Counted from the stretch's first letter, positions 1 to 8,707 are shown. The stretch: DNA of 64,000 nucleotides from Betaproteobacteria bacterium (GCA_016713125.1 JADJPT010000001.1:1-64000), one strand, 5' to 3'. Made by a program: numbers and translations. Notes: generated by a model from the sequence alone, not told the origin.

Positions 1-583
1 CGGAGATCACCGTCAGCGCGAACACGATCGATGCGCCCAGGCCGCCGGCCATCAGCCAGAGTGGAAACAGGTTGGAACCCTGCGAGAGCACGATGTGGCG
101 CAGGAAAGCCTCGATGTCGGTGATCGGCGCGCGCACGAACAGCGCCACCAGCACCGCCGAGAGCATCACCCACAGCGTGCCGGCCAGCGCCAGGCCCAGG
201 CCCAGCCAGACCAGCGGACGCGTGCCGCGCTTCCAGGCGGCGAACACCGCGGCCAGCGTGGCCGGCTCGCCGGCCGCCAGGCGGCGCGAGAGTTCGTACA
301 GCCCGGTGGCAAGGATCGGCCCGACCAGCACGAAGCCCGAGAAGGCGCCCGGCAGCAGGTACCACCAGCGCAGCGTAAGCACCAGAATCACCCAGCCGCC
401 GACGGCGACCAGCAGGCCGTGCAGCAAGCTGGCGCCCGGCGCGCGCAGGAGGTCGCGCCAGCCCATCGCCAGCCAGACCAGCGGGCGCACCAGCGGCAGT
501 TCGCGGATCGTCACGCTGTCGGCGGGCAGCGCGTGTCCGGGGGGCGTTTCGGGCGAGCTCATGCGGCCGATTCTGCGTTGCAT
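1..583 (-). CDS. DUF2189 family integral membrane protein (C-terminus cut by window edge)
   Basis: The minus strand is open without a stop from an ATG at 583 to base 1 (about 194 codons), so the C-terminus lies outside the window. The translation opens with a short polar segment, then RPLVWLAMGWRDLLRAPG, followed by about four hydrophobic helices separated by short Arg-rich loops. This is the layout of the DUF2189 family of bacterial inner-membrane proteins, whose function is unknown. ATG 583 has an AGGG seven bases upstream; a second in-frame ATG at 562 is the alternative start. It is divergent from the UPF0178 gene across about 70 bases. Family assignment is from remembered sequence character only. 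Confidence 0.72.
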   Translation of the reverse strand, partial: MQRRIGRMSSPETPPGHALPADSVTIRELPLVRPLVWLAMGWRDLLRAPGASLLHGLLVAVGGWVILVLTLRWWYLLPGAFSGFVLVGPILATGLYELSRRLAAGEPATLAAVFAAWKRGTRPLVWLGLGLALAGTLWVMLSAVLVALFVRAPITDIEAFLRHIVLSQGSNLFPLWLMAGGLGASIVFALTVIS

Positions 584-655
584 GTGCGTCCCTGTCCAGC
601 CGGGCGCGCGGCGCTGTATCCTGCGGGTCCGCGAGTTCATGGCAAGGAATCAGCG

Positions 656-1132
656 ATGCAGATCTGGGTGGACGCCGACGCCTGCCCCCTGGTGATCAAG
701 GAGATCCTGTTTCGCGCCGCCGAGCGCCGCCAGGTGCGCACCACGCTGATCGCCAACCAGATGCTGCGCACGCCGGCCTCGAAGTACATCCGTGCGCTGC
801 AGGTGCCTCAGGGCTTCGACGTGGCCGACAACCGCATCGTGCTCGAACTCGCCGTCGGCGACCTGGTGATCACCGCCGACATCCCGCTGGCCGCCGAGGT
901 GATCGCCAAGGGCGGGCACGCGCTCAACCCGCGCGGCGAGTTCTACAGCCCGGACAACATCCGCGAGCGCCTGGCCATGCGCGACCTGATGGAGACGCTG
1001 CGCTCCAGCGGCACGGTGAGCGGCGGCCCGCCGCCGCTGGGCCAGGCCGAGCGCATGGCGTTCGCCAACCAGCTCGACCGCTTCCTGCAGCGCACGCTGG
1101 GCGCCGCCCGGCCCGGGACCGCCGGCGCATGA
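656..1132 (+). CDS. yaiI: UPF0178 / DUF188 family protein (YaiI/YqxD-like)
   Basis: A 158-residue cytoplasmic protein. It begins MQIWVDADACPLVIKEIL, the signature N-terminus of the UPF0178 family, which has a PIN-like fold with an early Asp-x-Asp-Ala-Cys-Pro motif. A second acidic cluster (VITADIPLAAEVI, about residues 74-86) and the segment LNPRGEFYSPDNI also fit the family. The molecular function is not established; the acidic residues suggest metal-dependent nucleic acid chemistry, which is inference. ATG 656 is chosen because the family motif starts exactly there; the longer open frame upstream is antisense to the DUF2189 gene. The stop overlaps the next start by four bases (ATGA). Confidence 0.9.
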   Translation: MQIWVDADACPLVIKEILFRAAERRQVRTTLIANQMLRTPASKYIRALQVPQGFDVADNRIVLELAVGDLVITADIPLAAEVIAKGGHALNPRGEFYSPDNIRERLAMRDLMETLRSSGTVSGGPPPLGQAERMAFANQLDRFLQRTLGAARPGTAGA

Positions 1133-1332
1133 GCGCCCTGCCGCCGGACGAGCAGGAACGCATCGCCGCGCACGCGCGCAAGCTGGCCAACCGCACGGTG
1201 CTGCAGAAACTGTACGCGCTGCTCGGCGAATACGAGGACGAGGAGCGCGCCAAGCGCCGCCTGCTGCCGCGCGTGATCGCCGGACTGGCCCTGGCCGTCT
1301 CCCTGCTGATTATATTGATTCTGGTCTACTGA
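1129..1332 (+). CDS. Small single-pass membrane protein, 67 aa
   Basis: Not recognised as a named family. Residues 1-45 are polar and charged (QERIAAHARKLANRTV, then an acidic-basic stretch EYEDEERAKRR), and residues about 46-66 form one hydrophobic helix ending at the C-terminus, so it looks like a tail-anchored inner-membrane protein. Its ATG overlaps the stop codon of the UPF0178 gene by four bases, which supports translational coupling and argues that it is real. No function can be assigned. Downstream, 1333-1533 is non-coding and I see no clear terminator there. Confidence 0.6.
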   Translation: MSALPPDEQERIAAHARKLANRTVLQKLYALLGEYEDEERAKRRLLPRVIAGLALAVSLLIILILVY

Positions 1333-1533
1333 TTGGCTGGAACCCGGCTCCTGTAGCCGGTTTCGAGAAGTAAATCTTCGAGATTTGCATCCGGGCAAGG
1401 GGTCGGCGATCGGCCGGCCGGGCTGGCCGACCCGCGCATGAGGATCGAGATCGAGGTCACGGCGCTGAAGCGGACCCCGGCGCAAGCAGGGCCGGATGCC
1501 GGGCCGCGGGCGGGACGGTAAGATACGCCCCTC

Positions 1534-2787
1534 ATGCGCACTTCTTCCCCAGCCCCCGCGGATACGCAACGGCAAGGCCCGGCACGCCGCGAGCATCATG
1601 GCGAGCCGGAGCATTTCCGCGAACCCGACCTGGCGCAGCTCGAGGCCGAGCGCGCGGCGAAACGCCCGGGCGCAAAGCGGGTGGTCGATGCGCGCGTGCG
1701 CATCGATCGCCTGCAACTGCTGTACGGCCTGTCTTTTCCGGCGGTGTTCTTCAGTGTCACCGCGGCCTGCATGCTGGCGGCCATCCTTTGGGGCCACACG
1801 CAACCCGGACGCATGGCGATCTGGCTGGCCGCGCTGTTCGGCGCCTCCACGGTGCGCGCCGCACTGTTCATCGGCTACCGGCGCGTGCGCCCGGTCGGCG
1901 AGGCCATCCTCGCCTGGGAGAAGCCCTATGTCGCCACGCTGATGGTCTCGGCGCTGGCGTGGGGCGCCGGCGCGTTGTGGGTCATGCCGGCGGACTCTCC
2001 CCTGCACCAGGCCATCACCGGCTTCTTCCTGATGGGCGTGGCCGGCAGCGCGCTCTCGGTGTACTCGGCGATCCGGCCGATGGCGCTCGCCACCATTCTC
2101 GCCACCCTGGCACCGTTCACCGCCTGGCTGTTCCTGCGCGGCGACTCGACCTCGATGTACATGGGCCTGGCAGCCTGCCTGTTCTTCGTCTCGGCGCTGC
2201 GCACCACGCGCACGCTCTCGGCCACCATGCAGCAGAACTTCGAGATGAATTACGCGCTGGCGCAGGCCAAGGAGGCAGCCGAGAAGATGGCCGGTACCGA
2301 CGCACTGACCGGACTGCCCAACCGGCGCGCCTTCGCCGACCAGGCCAAGGGCCTGATGAGCTATTGCCGCCGGCACCAGCGCCCGGTGTCCGCGCTGCTG
2401 ATCGACATCGACCACTTCAAGCGCATCAACGACACGCGCGGCCACGCCGTCGGCGACATCGCGCTGCGCCACCTCGCGCACCTGCTGCAATCGGGCGTGC
2501 GCGGCTCGGACGTGTGCTGCCGCCTGGGCGGCGAGGAGTTCGCCGTGCTGCTGCCCGACACCACGCTGGAGGCCGGCTGCGCGCTGGCCGAGAAACTGCG
2601 CGCGGCCATCGCCGACCACCCGGTGCCGCTGCAGGACGACACCCTGTACCTGACCGCCAGCCTGGGCGTGGCCTCGGGCAACGGCGACCTCGAAGCCCTG
2701 CTCGACACGGCCGACGCGGCCATGTACGAGGCCAAGCAGGCCGGGCGCGACCGCGTGATGGCCAAGACCTGGCAGCTCGCCGGCTAG
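1534..2787 (+). CDS. Membrane-anchored diguanylate cyclase (GGDEF domain)
   Basis: A 417-residue enzyme expected to make cyclic di-GMP from two GTP. Residues 1-57 are cytoplasmic and charged, about 60-230 hold roughly six membrane helices, and 250-415 form the GGDEF domain starting at DALTGLPNRR. The active-site loop is GGEEF (332-336), a functional variant. An RxxD product-inhibition site (RGSD, 323-326) sits the canonical five residues before it, so feedback inhibition by c-di-GMP is expected. DIDHFKRIND supplies the metal-binding and substrate residues. No EAL domain is present. It converges on cynS with a 22-base gap and has no obvious operon partner; the sensory input of the membrane part is unknown. 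Confidence 0.92.
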   Translation: MRTSSPAPADTQRQGPARREHHGEPEHFREPDLAQLEAERAAKRPGAKRVVDARVRIDRLQLLYGLSFPAVFFSVTAACMLAAILWGHTQPGRMAIWLAALFGASTVRAALFIGYRRVRPVGEAILAWEKPYVATLMVSALAWGAGALWVMPADSPLHQAITGFFLMGVAGSALSVYSAIRPMALATILATLAPFTAWLFLRGDSTSMYMGLAACLFFVSALRTTRTLSATMQQNFEMNYALAQAKEAAEKMAGTDALTGLPNRRAFADQAKGLMSYCRRHQRPVSALLIDIDHFKRINDTRGHAVGDIALRHLAHLLQSGVRGSDVCCRLGGEEFAVLLPDTTLEAGCALAEKLRAAIADHPVPLQDDTLYLTASLGVASGNGDLEALLDTADAAMYEAKQAGRDRVMAKTWQLAG

Positions 2788-2809
2788 CGGCGCTGCGCCG
2801 CGCCGCGGT

Positions 2810-3292
2810 TCAGTAGGTCTTGTAGGGCAGGAACTTGCCCGACAGTTCGACGTGCACGCGGTCGCCCTTGGGATCGGGCTGGCGCTGGATGTCCATGGAA
2901 AAGTCGATGGCACTCATGATGCCGTCGCCGAACTCCTCGTGGATCAACTCCTTGATGGTGGTGCCGTAGACGTTGACGATCTCGTACCAGCGGTAGATCA
3001 GCGGGTCGGTGGGCACGGCGCTGGGCAGCGAGCCCTTGTAGGGCACCACCTGCAGCAGCATCACGGCCTCTTCGGGCAGATCGAAGATCCTGCCGACCGT
3101 TTCGGCCTGCTTCTTCGTCAGCGTCATCTGGCCCAGGCAGGCGGCAGTGACCCATTCCTTGGATTCGCCGACCTTCTTGGCCACGGCGGACCATTTCAGG
3201 CCCATCTTCATCTTGCGGAACACGATGAGGTCGGTGACGTCCTCACGCTTCATGGGCTTCATCAGGGGGGCGGCTTTGCTGTGGCTCTTCAC
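2810..3292 (-). CDS. cynS: Cyanate hydratase (cyanase)
   Basis: Converts cyanate plus bicarbonate to ammonia and CO2 in the cytoplasm. The 160-residue protein has an N-terminal helical domain and the conserved C-terminal catalytic segment PTDPLIYRWYEIVNVYGTT. The catalytic triad known from E. coli cyanase aligns to Arg101, Glu104 and Ser127, all present. The start is GTG at 3292 with a strong AAGGAG seven bases upstream; the next in-frame Met codons lie at residues 11 and 14. It is the last gene of a four-gene operon with an ABC importer, 19 bases after the ATPase gene, the cynABDS order known from cyanobacteria. Confidence 0.95.
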   Translation of the reverse strand: MKSHSKAAPLMKPMKREDVTDLIVFRKMKMGLKWSAVAKKVGESKEWVTAACLGQMTLTKKQAETVGRIFDLPEEAVMLLQVVPYKGSLPSAVPTDPLIYRWYEIVNVYGTTIKELIHEEFGDGIMSAIDFSMDIQRQPDPKGDRVHVELSGKFLPYKTY

Positions 3293-3311
3293 GATCTCTC
3301 CTTCGTGGGAA

Positions 3312-4196
3312 TCAGTGTCTGAGGTTGACGATTCTGGCGGCGGCGACGGTCGGTGCTTCGCCGGATGCTGCGGGTCCCTCCTCGAGACCCGGGCGCACCA
3401 CCCGCGGCGCCTCCGTGCTGCCGCTGTAGAGCTTCGAGCGGTTGATGAGGAAGTCGACCAGATGGTTGCGGATGCGGTAGTACTGCGGATCGTGGTGCAT
3501 GCTGTGGCGCGCGCGATCCCTGGGCAGCGTGTTCTCGACGATCTCGGCGATCACCGCGCGCGGCCCGTTGGACATCAGCAGGATCTTGTCGGCGAGCAGG
3601 ATGGCTTCATCGACGTCGTGCGTGATCATGAACACGGTCTGCTGCGTGGCGCGCACGATCTTCACCAGCTCGTCCTGGATGGTGCCGCGCGTGAGCGCAT
3701 CGAGCGCACCGAACGGCTCGTCGAGCAACAGCATCTTGGGCTGGATGGCGAAGGCGCGCGCGATGCCCACCCGCTGCTTCATGCCCCCGGAGAGCTGCGC
3801 CGGCTTCTTGTGCTCGGCGCCGCTCAGGCCGACCATGTCGATGAACTTCTGGCAGTGAGCCTGCACCCGCGCCTCGTTCCAGTCCGGCCACTTGCTCTTC
3901 GCGGCGAAGGCGATGTTCCTCATGACCGACAGCCAGGGCATCAGCGCGTGTCCCTGGAACACCACGCCGCGCTCCAGGCTGGGTCCGGCGACCTCGCGGC
4001 CGTCCATGATCACGGTGCCGCCGCTGGCGGTGTCCAGCCCGGCCAGCACGTTCAGGATGGTGGTCTTGCCGCAGCCCGAATGGCCGATGATGCAGACGAA
4101 CTCGCCCTTCTCGATGGCGAAGCGGATGTGCTCGAACACCGGTTCGGTCTGGCCGGGGAACGCCTTGCGCAGGTCCTGAATCTCTAGGAAGGCCAT
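3312..4196 (-). CDS. cynD: Cyanate/nitrate-family ABC transporter ATP-binding protein
   Basis: A 294-residue ATPase of the nitrate/taurine-type importer class. Walker A is GHSGCGKT (38-45), the signature is LSGGMKQR, Walker B is MLLLDEP followed by the D-loop FGALD, and the switch His lies in MITHDVDEA. After the nucleotide-binding domain, about 75 residues form a C-terminal tail typical of NrtD/CynD subunits. It sits between the permease (13 bases upstream) and cynS. Sequence alone does not separate nitrate, nitrite and cyanate transporters; the cyanate assignment rests on the cyanase in the same operon. Confidence 0.88.
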   Translation of the reverse strand: MAFLEIQDLRKAFPGQTEPVFEHIRFAIEKGEFVCIIGHSGCGKTTILNVLAGLDTASGGTVIMDGREVAGPSLERGVVFQGHALMPWLSVMRNIAFAAKSKWPDWNEARVQAHCQKFIDMVGLSGAEHKKPAQLSGGMKQRVGIARAFAIQPKMLLLDEPFGALDALTRGTIQDELVKIVRATQQTVFMITHDVDEAILLADKILLMSNGPRAVIAEIVENTLPRDRARHSMHHDPQYYRIRNHLVDFLINRSKLYSGSTEAPRVVRPGLEEGPAASGEAPTVAAARIVNLRH

Positions 4197-4209
4197 GTCG
4201 ACGCCCGCG

Positions 4210-5049
4210 CTATTCGACGTAGGTGACCAGCTTCTGCAGCCGGCCGATGGCCAGGTCGAGCAGCATGCCGACCACGCCGATCACCAGGATCGCGAAGATC
4301 ACATTGGTGAGGTTGAGGTTGTTCCACTCGTTCCAGACGAAGTAGCCCACGCCGGTGCCGCCGACCAGCATCTCGGCGGCGACAATCACCAGCCAGGCGA
4401 TGCCCATCGAAATGCGCATGCCGGTGAGGATGGTCGGTGCGGCGGCCGGCAGGATCACCTGGAAGGCGCGCCGCAGCGGCTTCACTTCGAGCGTGCGCGC
4501 CACGTTCAGCCAGTCGCGCCGCACCGCGGCCACGCCGAACGCGGTGTTGATCAGCATCGGCCACACCGAGCAGATGAAGATCACGAAGATGCCGGAGATC
4601 GAGGAATCCTTGATGGTGTACAGCGCCAGCGGCATCCAGGCCAGCGGGCTGATGGGCTTGAGGATCTGGATATAGGGGTCGAGCGCGCGGTACATCAGCG
4701 GCGACATGCCGATCACGAAGCCCAGAGGGATGGCGAACAGCATGGCGAGCAGGTAGCCGAGGCCGACACGCGCCAGCGAATGTCCGAGCTGTATGCCGAT
4801 GCCCTTGTCGTTGGGGCCGCGGTCGTAGAACGGGTCGGAAAGCTGCTGCCAGGCCGCGGCGGCGATGGCCGCGGGCGTCGGAAAGCCTTCGGCCTTCCTG
4901 GCGCCCTTGCCCATCAGTTTGGCGTACTCGTCGTTGGCGCCCTGCACTTCGGCCTTGGGCAGCGTGGCCAGGTGCCACGCGCCCACCAGCAGCACGAAGA
5001 ACAACAGCGACAGCGCCGCCGAGCGCAGCCAGAGCCGGTGCGTCGCCAT
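4210..5049 (-). CDS. cynB: Cyanate/nitrate-family ABC transporter permease
   Basis: A 279-residue inner-membrane permease of the NrtB/CmpB type. Helix 1 is near residues 10-30; a periplasmic loop rich in charged residues follows (about 32-75), and five more helices fill 85-270. The ATPase-contacting EAA loop is visible around EVKPLRRAFQVILPAAAPTI (about 185-205). It would carry the anion handed over by the binding protein. It starts three bases after the end of the binding-protein gene, so translation is probably coupled. Confidence 0.88.
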   Translation of the reverse strand: MATHRLWLRSAALSLLFFVLLVGAWHLATLPKAEVQGANDEYAKLMGKGARKAEGFPTPAAIAAAAWQQLSDPFYDRGPNDKGIGIQLGHSLARVGLGYLLAMLFAIPLGFVIGMSPLMYRALDPYIQILKPISPLAWMPLALYTIKDSSISGIFVIFICSVWPMLINTAFGVAAVRRDWLNVARTLEVKPLRRAFQVILPAAAPTILTGMRISMGIAWLVIVAAEMLVGGTGVGYFVWNEWNNLNLTNVIFAILVIGVVGMLLDLAIGRLQKLVTYVE

Positions 5050-5052
5050 CGA

Positions 5053-6450
5053 TCAGGCCGTCTTCCTGATCGCGAAGGTGGCCAGGTACTTCTCGGGCTG
5101 TGCCGGATCGAACTCCTTGCCCATGACCTTGAACCTGGCGTAGCTCTGCCCCGGCGCCTTCATGTCGAGCTGGGCCATCAGCCTGCGCGCATCGGTGGCG
5201 AGGAACACCTGTTCGGCGATGGCCTTGTAGTTGACCTCGCCCTTGATGTAGCCCCAGCGCTTCATCTGCGTGAGGATCCAGGTGGACATCGAGTACCAGG
5301 GGAAGGGGTCGAAGTCGGCGCGGTCGGGCACGTTCTTCACGTTGCCCAGGCCGTCGGCGAACTTGCCCGTCAGCACCTGCTCGACCACGGTCTCCGGCTG
5401 GTTCAGATAATTGGGCGGCGAGATCACCTTGGCGATCAGCGGACGGTTCTTCGGTTCGCGCGCCATCTTGGCCGCGGTCAGCACCGCGCGGTACAGGGCG
5501 GCGAAGGTGTTGGGGTTCTCCTTGATGAAGGCCTCCGAGGTGCCGAAGGCGCAGCACGGATGCCCGTCCCACAGTTCCTTGGACAGAATGTGCAGGAAGC
5601 CGACCTCGTCATACACGGCGCGCTGGTTGAACGGGTCCGGCCCGAGGTAGCCGTCGAGGTTGCCGGCGCGCAGATTGGCCACCATCTCGGGCGGTGGCAC
5701 GACACGGATCTGGATGTCCTTGTCCGGATCGAGTCCGTGTTCGGCCACGTAGTAGCGCAGCAGGAAGTTGTGCATCGAGTATTCGAAGGGCACGGCGAAC
5801 TTGAAACCCTTCCACTGCTTCGGGTCACGCTTGTCCTTGTGCTTGACGTGCAAGGTGATGGCCTGGCCGTTGGTGTTCTGTATGGTGGCCACGCGCATCG
5901 GCGTCGCGGTCGAGCCGGCGCCCATCGAGATGGCGATCGGCATGGGCGACAGGAAGTGCGTGGCGTCGTACTCCTTGTTCAGCATCTTGTCGCGGATCAG
6001 CGCCCAGCCGGCCGTCTTGACCACGTCCACGTTCAGGCCCTGCTGCTTGTAGAAGCCAAGCGGGTCGGCCATGATCAGCGGCGTGGCGCAGGTGATGGGA
6101 ATGAATCCGATCTTCAGGTCCTTCTTTTCCAGCGCGCCCTTCCTGTCCTGCGCCATGGCCTCGAGCGCGCCGAAGGGCAGGAACTGCGAGACGGCGGCGA
6201 AGGCCGTCGAGGCGCCGACGGCGCGGATGAAGCGCCGCCGCGTCTCGTCGTGCGGGAACAGCGCGCGCATGGCGGCCGATTCGATCACGCGGCGGTTCAG
6301 CGCTTCCTCGGAGGCGTCCGCGGCCAGGTCAGCGCCGTTGCGCAAGGCGGCGGCTTCGGCCTCGTGCTCGGCCTGCGAACGGTGGCGACCGCAGTCGCAA
6401 CCGGCGCCGAGTCGGACATGCGGGTCGAACGGATTCTTGAAGGCGGACAT
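5053..6450 (-). CDS. cynA: Cyanate/nitrate-family ABC transporter substrate-binding protein (NrtA/CmpA-like), twin-arginine signal
   Basis: A 465-residue periplasmic binding protein and first gene of the operon. Residues about 105-460 match the NrtA/CmpA fold (KIGFIPITCATPLIMAD, later LDGYLGPDPFNQRAVYDEVGF). An unusual N-terminal region of about 65 residues precedes a signal of twin-arginine type (RRRFIRAVGAS, cleavage expected after EAMAQ near 98). That region includes GAGCDCGRHRSQAEHE, with two Cys and two His, which could bind a metal or cofactor that would explain Tat export; this is inference. The ligand may be cyanate, nitrate or nitrite; the downstream cyanase favours cyanate. Confidence 0.87.
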   Translation of the reverse strand: MSAFKNPFDPHVRLGAGCDCGRHRSQAEHEAEAAALRNGADLAADASEEALNRRVIESAAMRALFPHDETRRRFIRAVGASTAFAAVSQFLPFGALEAMAQDRKGALEKKDLKIGFIPITCATPLIMADPLGFYKQQGLNVDVVKTAGWALIRDKMLNKEYDATHFLSPMPIAISMGAGSTATPMRVATIQNTNGQAITLHVKHKDKRDPKQWKGFKFAVPFEYSMHNFLLRYYVAEHGLDPDKDIQIRVVPPPEMVANLRAGNLDGYLGPDPFNQRAVYDEVGFLHILSKELWDGHPCCAFGTSEAFIKENPNTFAALYRAVLTAAKMAREPKNRPLIAKVISPPNYLNQPETVVEQVLTGKFADGLGNVKNVPDRADFDPFPWYSMSTWILTQMKRWGYIKGEVNYKAIAEQVFLATDARRLMAQLDMKAPGQSYARFKVMGKEFDPAQPEKYLATFAIRKTA

Positions 6451-6661
6451 GGGGGCTCCTGCGCCGGGGATCGGCGATCGTCCTCATGTGCAGCACAACA
6501 TGTGCCACCCCGCCGCCGGACTGGCGCGCGCAGGGTGCGGCGCCTCGCCGCACCCTGAAGGTGCGCGCGCCGGTTGTGCAACGCACATCCGGCGGGCATG
6601 CCCGCCGCCCCCGCCCGGCCGGGCGGGGCGGCACGCCGTTTGCATGGTCTATATTGAAATC

Positions 6662-6979
6662 ATGAACCCGATCGAAGCCGCCCTGCTGGTCGCCGCCTTC
6701 GTGCTGCCGGTGCATTTCCTGGTCCAGTGGCAGGCCGCGCGCGTGCCCGACCCGCGCTATCTGCGCGAGGCCGGTGTGGTGATCCGCCGCGTCGAGGCGC
6801 TGGATGCGGTCTCGGAGGACCATGCCGGCCTGTGGCGCGGCAAGTACATTCCGGCCTCCGTAGTGTTCATGGGCATGACCTACCGCTTCGAGCGCATCGT
6901 CGAGCCTTGGCATCGCGCGATGATCGGGCGCTGCGAGCTCTACCTGGAGCCCGGGCTGCTCTACCTGACCGAGGGCTGA
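6662..6979 (+). CDS. Hypothetical protein with one N-terminal membrane helix, 105 aa
   Basis: Not recognised. Residues 2-25 (NPIEAALLVAAFVLPVHFLV) form one hydrophobic helix; the rest is a soluble domain with VIRRVEALDAV and YRFERIVEPW. An in-frame ATG at 6644 would add six residues. A TTGCAT and TATATT pair just upstream resembles a promoter but overlaps that possible earlier start. The last 19 bases overlap the end of msrQ on the opposite strand. The 6451-6661 region also holds the start of the divergent cyanate operon. Confidence 0.6.
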   Translation: MNPIEAALLVAAFVLPVHFLVQWQAARVPDPRYLREAGVVIRRVEALDAVSEDHAGLWRGKYIPASVVFMGMTYRFERIVEPWHRAMIGRCELYLEPGLLYLTEG

Positions 6980-7593
6980 GCCAGGCCGGGACGCCGGTCA
7001 CGCAGGCGCCACCACAGGCGCAGGCCGAGCAGCAAGGCAAGCAGCGCGCCGAAGATCAGCGGCTCGCGCACATCGGCCTTCACCAGCCACCAGTAATGCA
7101 GCACGCCCAGCACCGGCACCAGGTACACAAGCCGGTGCAGGCGCTGCCAGTTGCGTCCGCCCAGCCGCCTGACCATCGCATTGGTCGAAGTGAGGGCCAG
7201 CGGCAACATGATGATGAAGGCGATGAAGCCGACAGTGATGAAGGGACGCTTGATCACGTCCTTGAACATTTCCATCAGGTCGAACCAGTGGTCGAACCAG
7301 ATGAAGGTGGTGAAATGCAGCGCGCCGTAGAAGAAGGCGTACAGGCCGAGCATGCGGCGCATGCGCAGCACCCAGTGCAAACCGGCCAGCTTGCGCAGCG
7401 GCGTGAGCGCCAGGGTGGCCAGCAGCATGAACAGGCACCACCAGCCGGTGTCGCGCGTCAGGGTCTCGATCGGGTTGGTGCCCAGACCGCCGGAGAACGC
7501 ACCCCAGGCGAGCCGCAGGAACGGCAGCAGCGCGAAGGCGAACACCGCCGCCTTGATGGCGGAGATCTGCCGGCTGCCGGGGAGCCAGGCCAT
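6961..7593 (-). CDS. msrQ: MsrQ, heme-binding membrane subunit of the MsrPQ methionine sulfoxide reductase
   Basis: A 210-residue b-type cytochrome of the ferric-reductase-like membrane family. It takes electrons from the quinone pool or a cytoplasmic flavin reductase and passes them to periplasmic MsrP, which repairs oxidised methionines. About six helices are visible, with candidate heme His residues in GALHFTTF and in HRLVYLVPVLGVLHYWW. It begins 13 bases after the end of msrP, the standard msrPQ order. Its 3-prime end overlaps the convergent hypothetical gene by 19 bases. Confidence 0.92.
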   Translation of the reverse strand: MAWLPGSRQISAIKAAVFAFALLPFLRLAWGAFSGGLGTNPIETLTRDTGWWCLFMLLATLALTPLRKLAGLHWVLRMRRMLGLYAFFYGALHFTTFIWFDHWFDLMEMFKDVIKRPFITVGFIAFIIMLPLALTSTNAMVRRLGGRNWQRLHRLVYLVPVLGVLHYWWLVKADVREPLIFGALLALLLGLRLWWRLRDRRPGLAQPSVR

Positions 7594-7606
7594 GCCGCGC
7601 CCCGAA

Positions 7607-8593
7607 TCAGTAGAACTTCTTGAGGTCCATGCCCTTGTACAGGCCGGCCACCTGCTCGGCGTAGCCGTTGAACATCAGCGTCTTGCGCTTGGGCGTGAAA
7701 AAGCCGTCCTCGCCGATGCGCCGCTCGGTGGCCTGGCTCCAGCGCGGGTGGTCGACGGCGGGATTCACGTTCGAGTAGAAACCGTACTCGTGTGCCGCCG
7801 ACACGTTCCAGGACGTCTTGGGCATGCTCTCCATGAAGGTGATCTTGTCGATCGACTTGATGCTCTTGAAGCCGTACTTCCAGGGCACCACCAGACGCAC
7901 CGGCGCACCGTTCTGGCCGGGCAGGACTTCGCCATACAGGCCGAAGCACAGCAGCGTGAGCGGATGCATGGCCTCGTCCATGCGCAGGCCCTCGACATAC
8001 GGCCATTCGAGCACCGGCAGGCGCAGACCGATCATGGTGTCGGGCTGCAGCGCGGTGGTGAAGGCCACATATTTGGCGCGCGCGGTGGGTTGGACGCGCT
8101 TGACCAGCTCGGCGAACGAGTAGCCTACCCAGGGGATCACCATCGACCAGCCTTCCACGCAGCGCATGCGGTAGATGCGCTCTTCCATCGGTGCGAGCTT
8201 GAGCAGGTCCTCGATGTCGATCGGCCCCTTGTTCTTCACCTCACCCTCGATCGCCACCGACCAGGGACGCGAGCGCAGCCGGTGCGCATACTGCGCGGGC
8301 TGGTGCTTGTCGGTGCCGAACTCGTAGTAGTTGTTGTAGGTGACCACGTCCTTGTGCGGCGTGAGCTTGTCCTTGGCCGAGAGCGGCGAGGCACGGCCGG
8401 CAAGCTTGGCGAGCTTGCCCTGCTCGATCACCGGCGCCGCGGTCTGCGCCCTGACCGACTGCGGCAGCATGGTGCCGGCCAGGCCCAGGGCGGCGGCCTG
8501 CTTGAGGAACTCGCGGCGGCGCCGGTACAGATCCCGTGGGGTGATCTCCGAGGGCAGGATGTCGTCGTGGTAGGTGGGCTTCTTGATCAGCAT
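7607..8593 (-). CDS. msrP: MsrP, periplasmic molybdopterin-dependent methionine sulfoxide reductase
   Basis: A 328-residue sulfite-oxidase-fold enzyme. The Tat signal is YRRRREFLKQAAALGLAG (23-40) with cleavage expected after VRAQ (50). Cys145 in YRMRCVEGWSMVIPW is the expected molybdenum ligand. The C-terminal part keeps the family segment FGLYGEVLPGQNGAPVRLV. Substrates are protein-bound methionine sulfoxides in the periplasm. It lies 114 bases downstream of the ECF sigma/anti-sigma pair and in the same orientation, so control by that sigma factor is plausible; MsrPQ linked to stress sigma modules is a known arrangement. Confidence 0.94.
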   Translation of the reverse strand: MLIKKPTYHDDILPSEITPRDLYRRRREFLKQAAALGLAGTMLPQSVRAQTAAPVIEQGKLAKLAGRASPLSAKDKLTPHKDVVTYNNYYEFGTDKHQPAQYAHRLRSRPWSVAIEGEVKNKGPIDIEDLLKLAPMEERIYRMRCVEGWSMVIPWVGYSFAELVKRVQPTARAKYVAFTTALQPDTMIGLRLPVLEWPYVEGLRMDEAMHPLTLLCFGLYGEVLPGQNGAPVRLVVPWKYGFKSIKSIDKITFMESMPKTSWNVSAAHEYGFYSNVNPAVDHPRWSQATERRIGEDGFFTPKRKTLMFNGYAEQVAGLYKGMDLKKFY

Positions 8594-8707
8594 GGTTTGC
8601 TCCGGAGTGGTCTTGCTTCAGTCGGCGCTACGCAGCGCAACTTACAGGCGATGATACGCGGCACACCCCCCTTCCCCCACAAGGCGCGGGGCGCCGCGGC
8701 GAGCGCC

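Noticed and set aside
943..2913. 656-codon minus-strand frame opposite the diguanylate cyclase
   Set aside because: No domain, biased composition, and it is fully antisense to genes with conserved motifs.
4195..6558. Very long plus-strand reading frame (787 codons) opposite the cyanate transporter genes
   Set aside because: Its translation is Arg/His/Gly/Val-rich low-complexity text typical of the complement of a high-GC gene, and the opposite strand encodes three clear family proteins.
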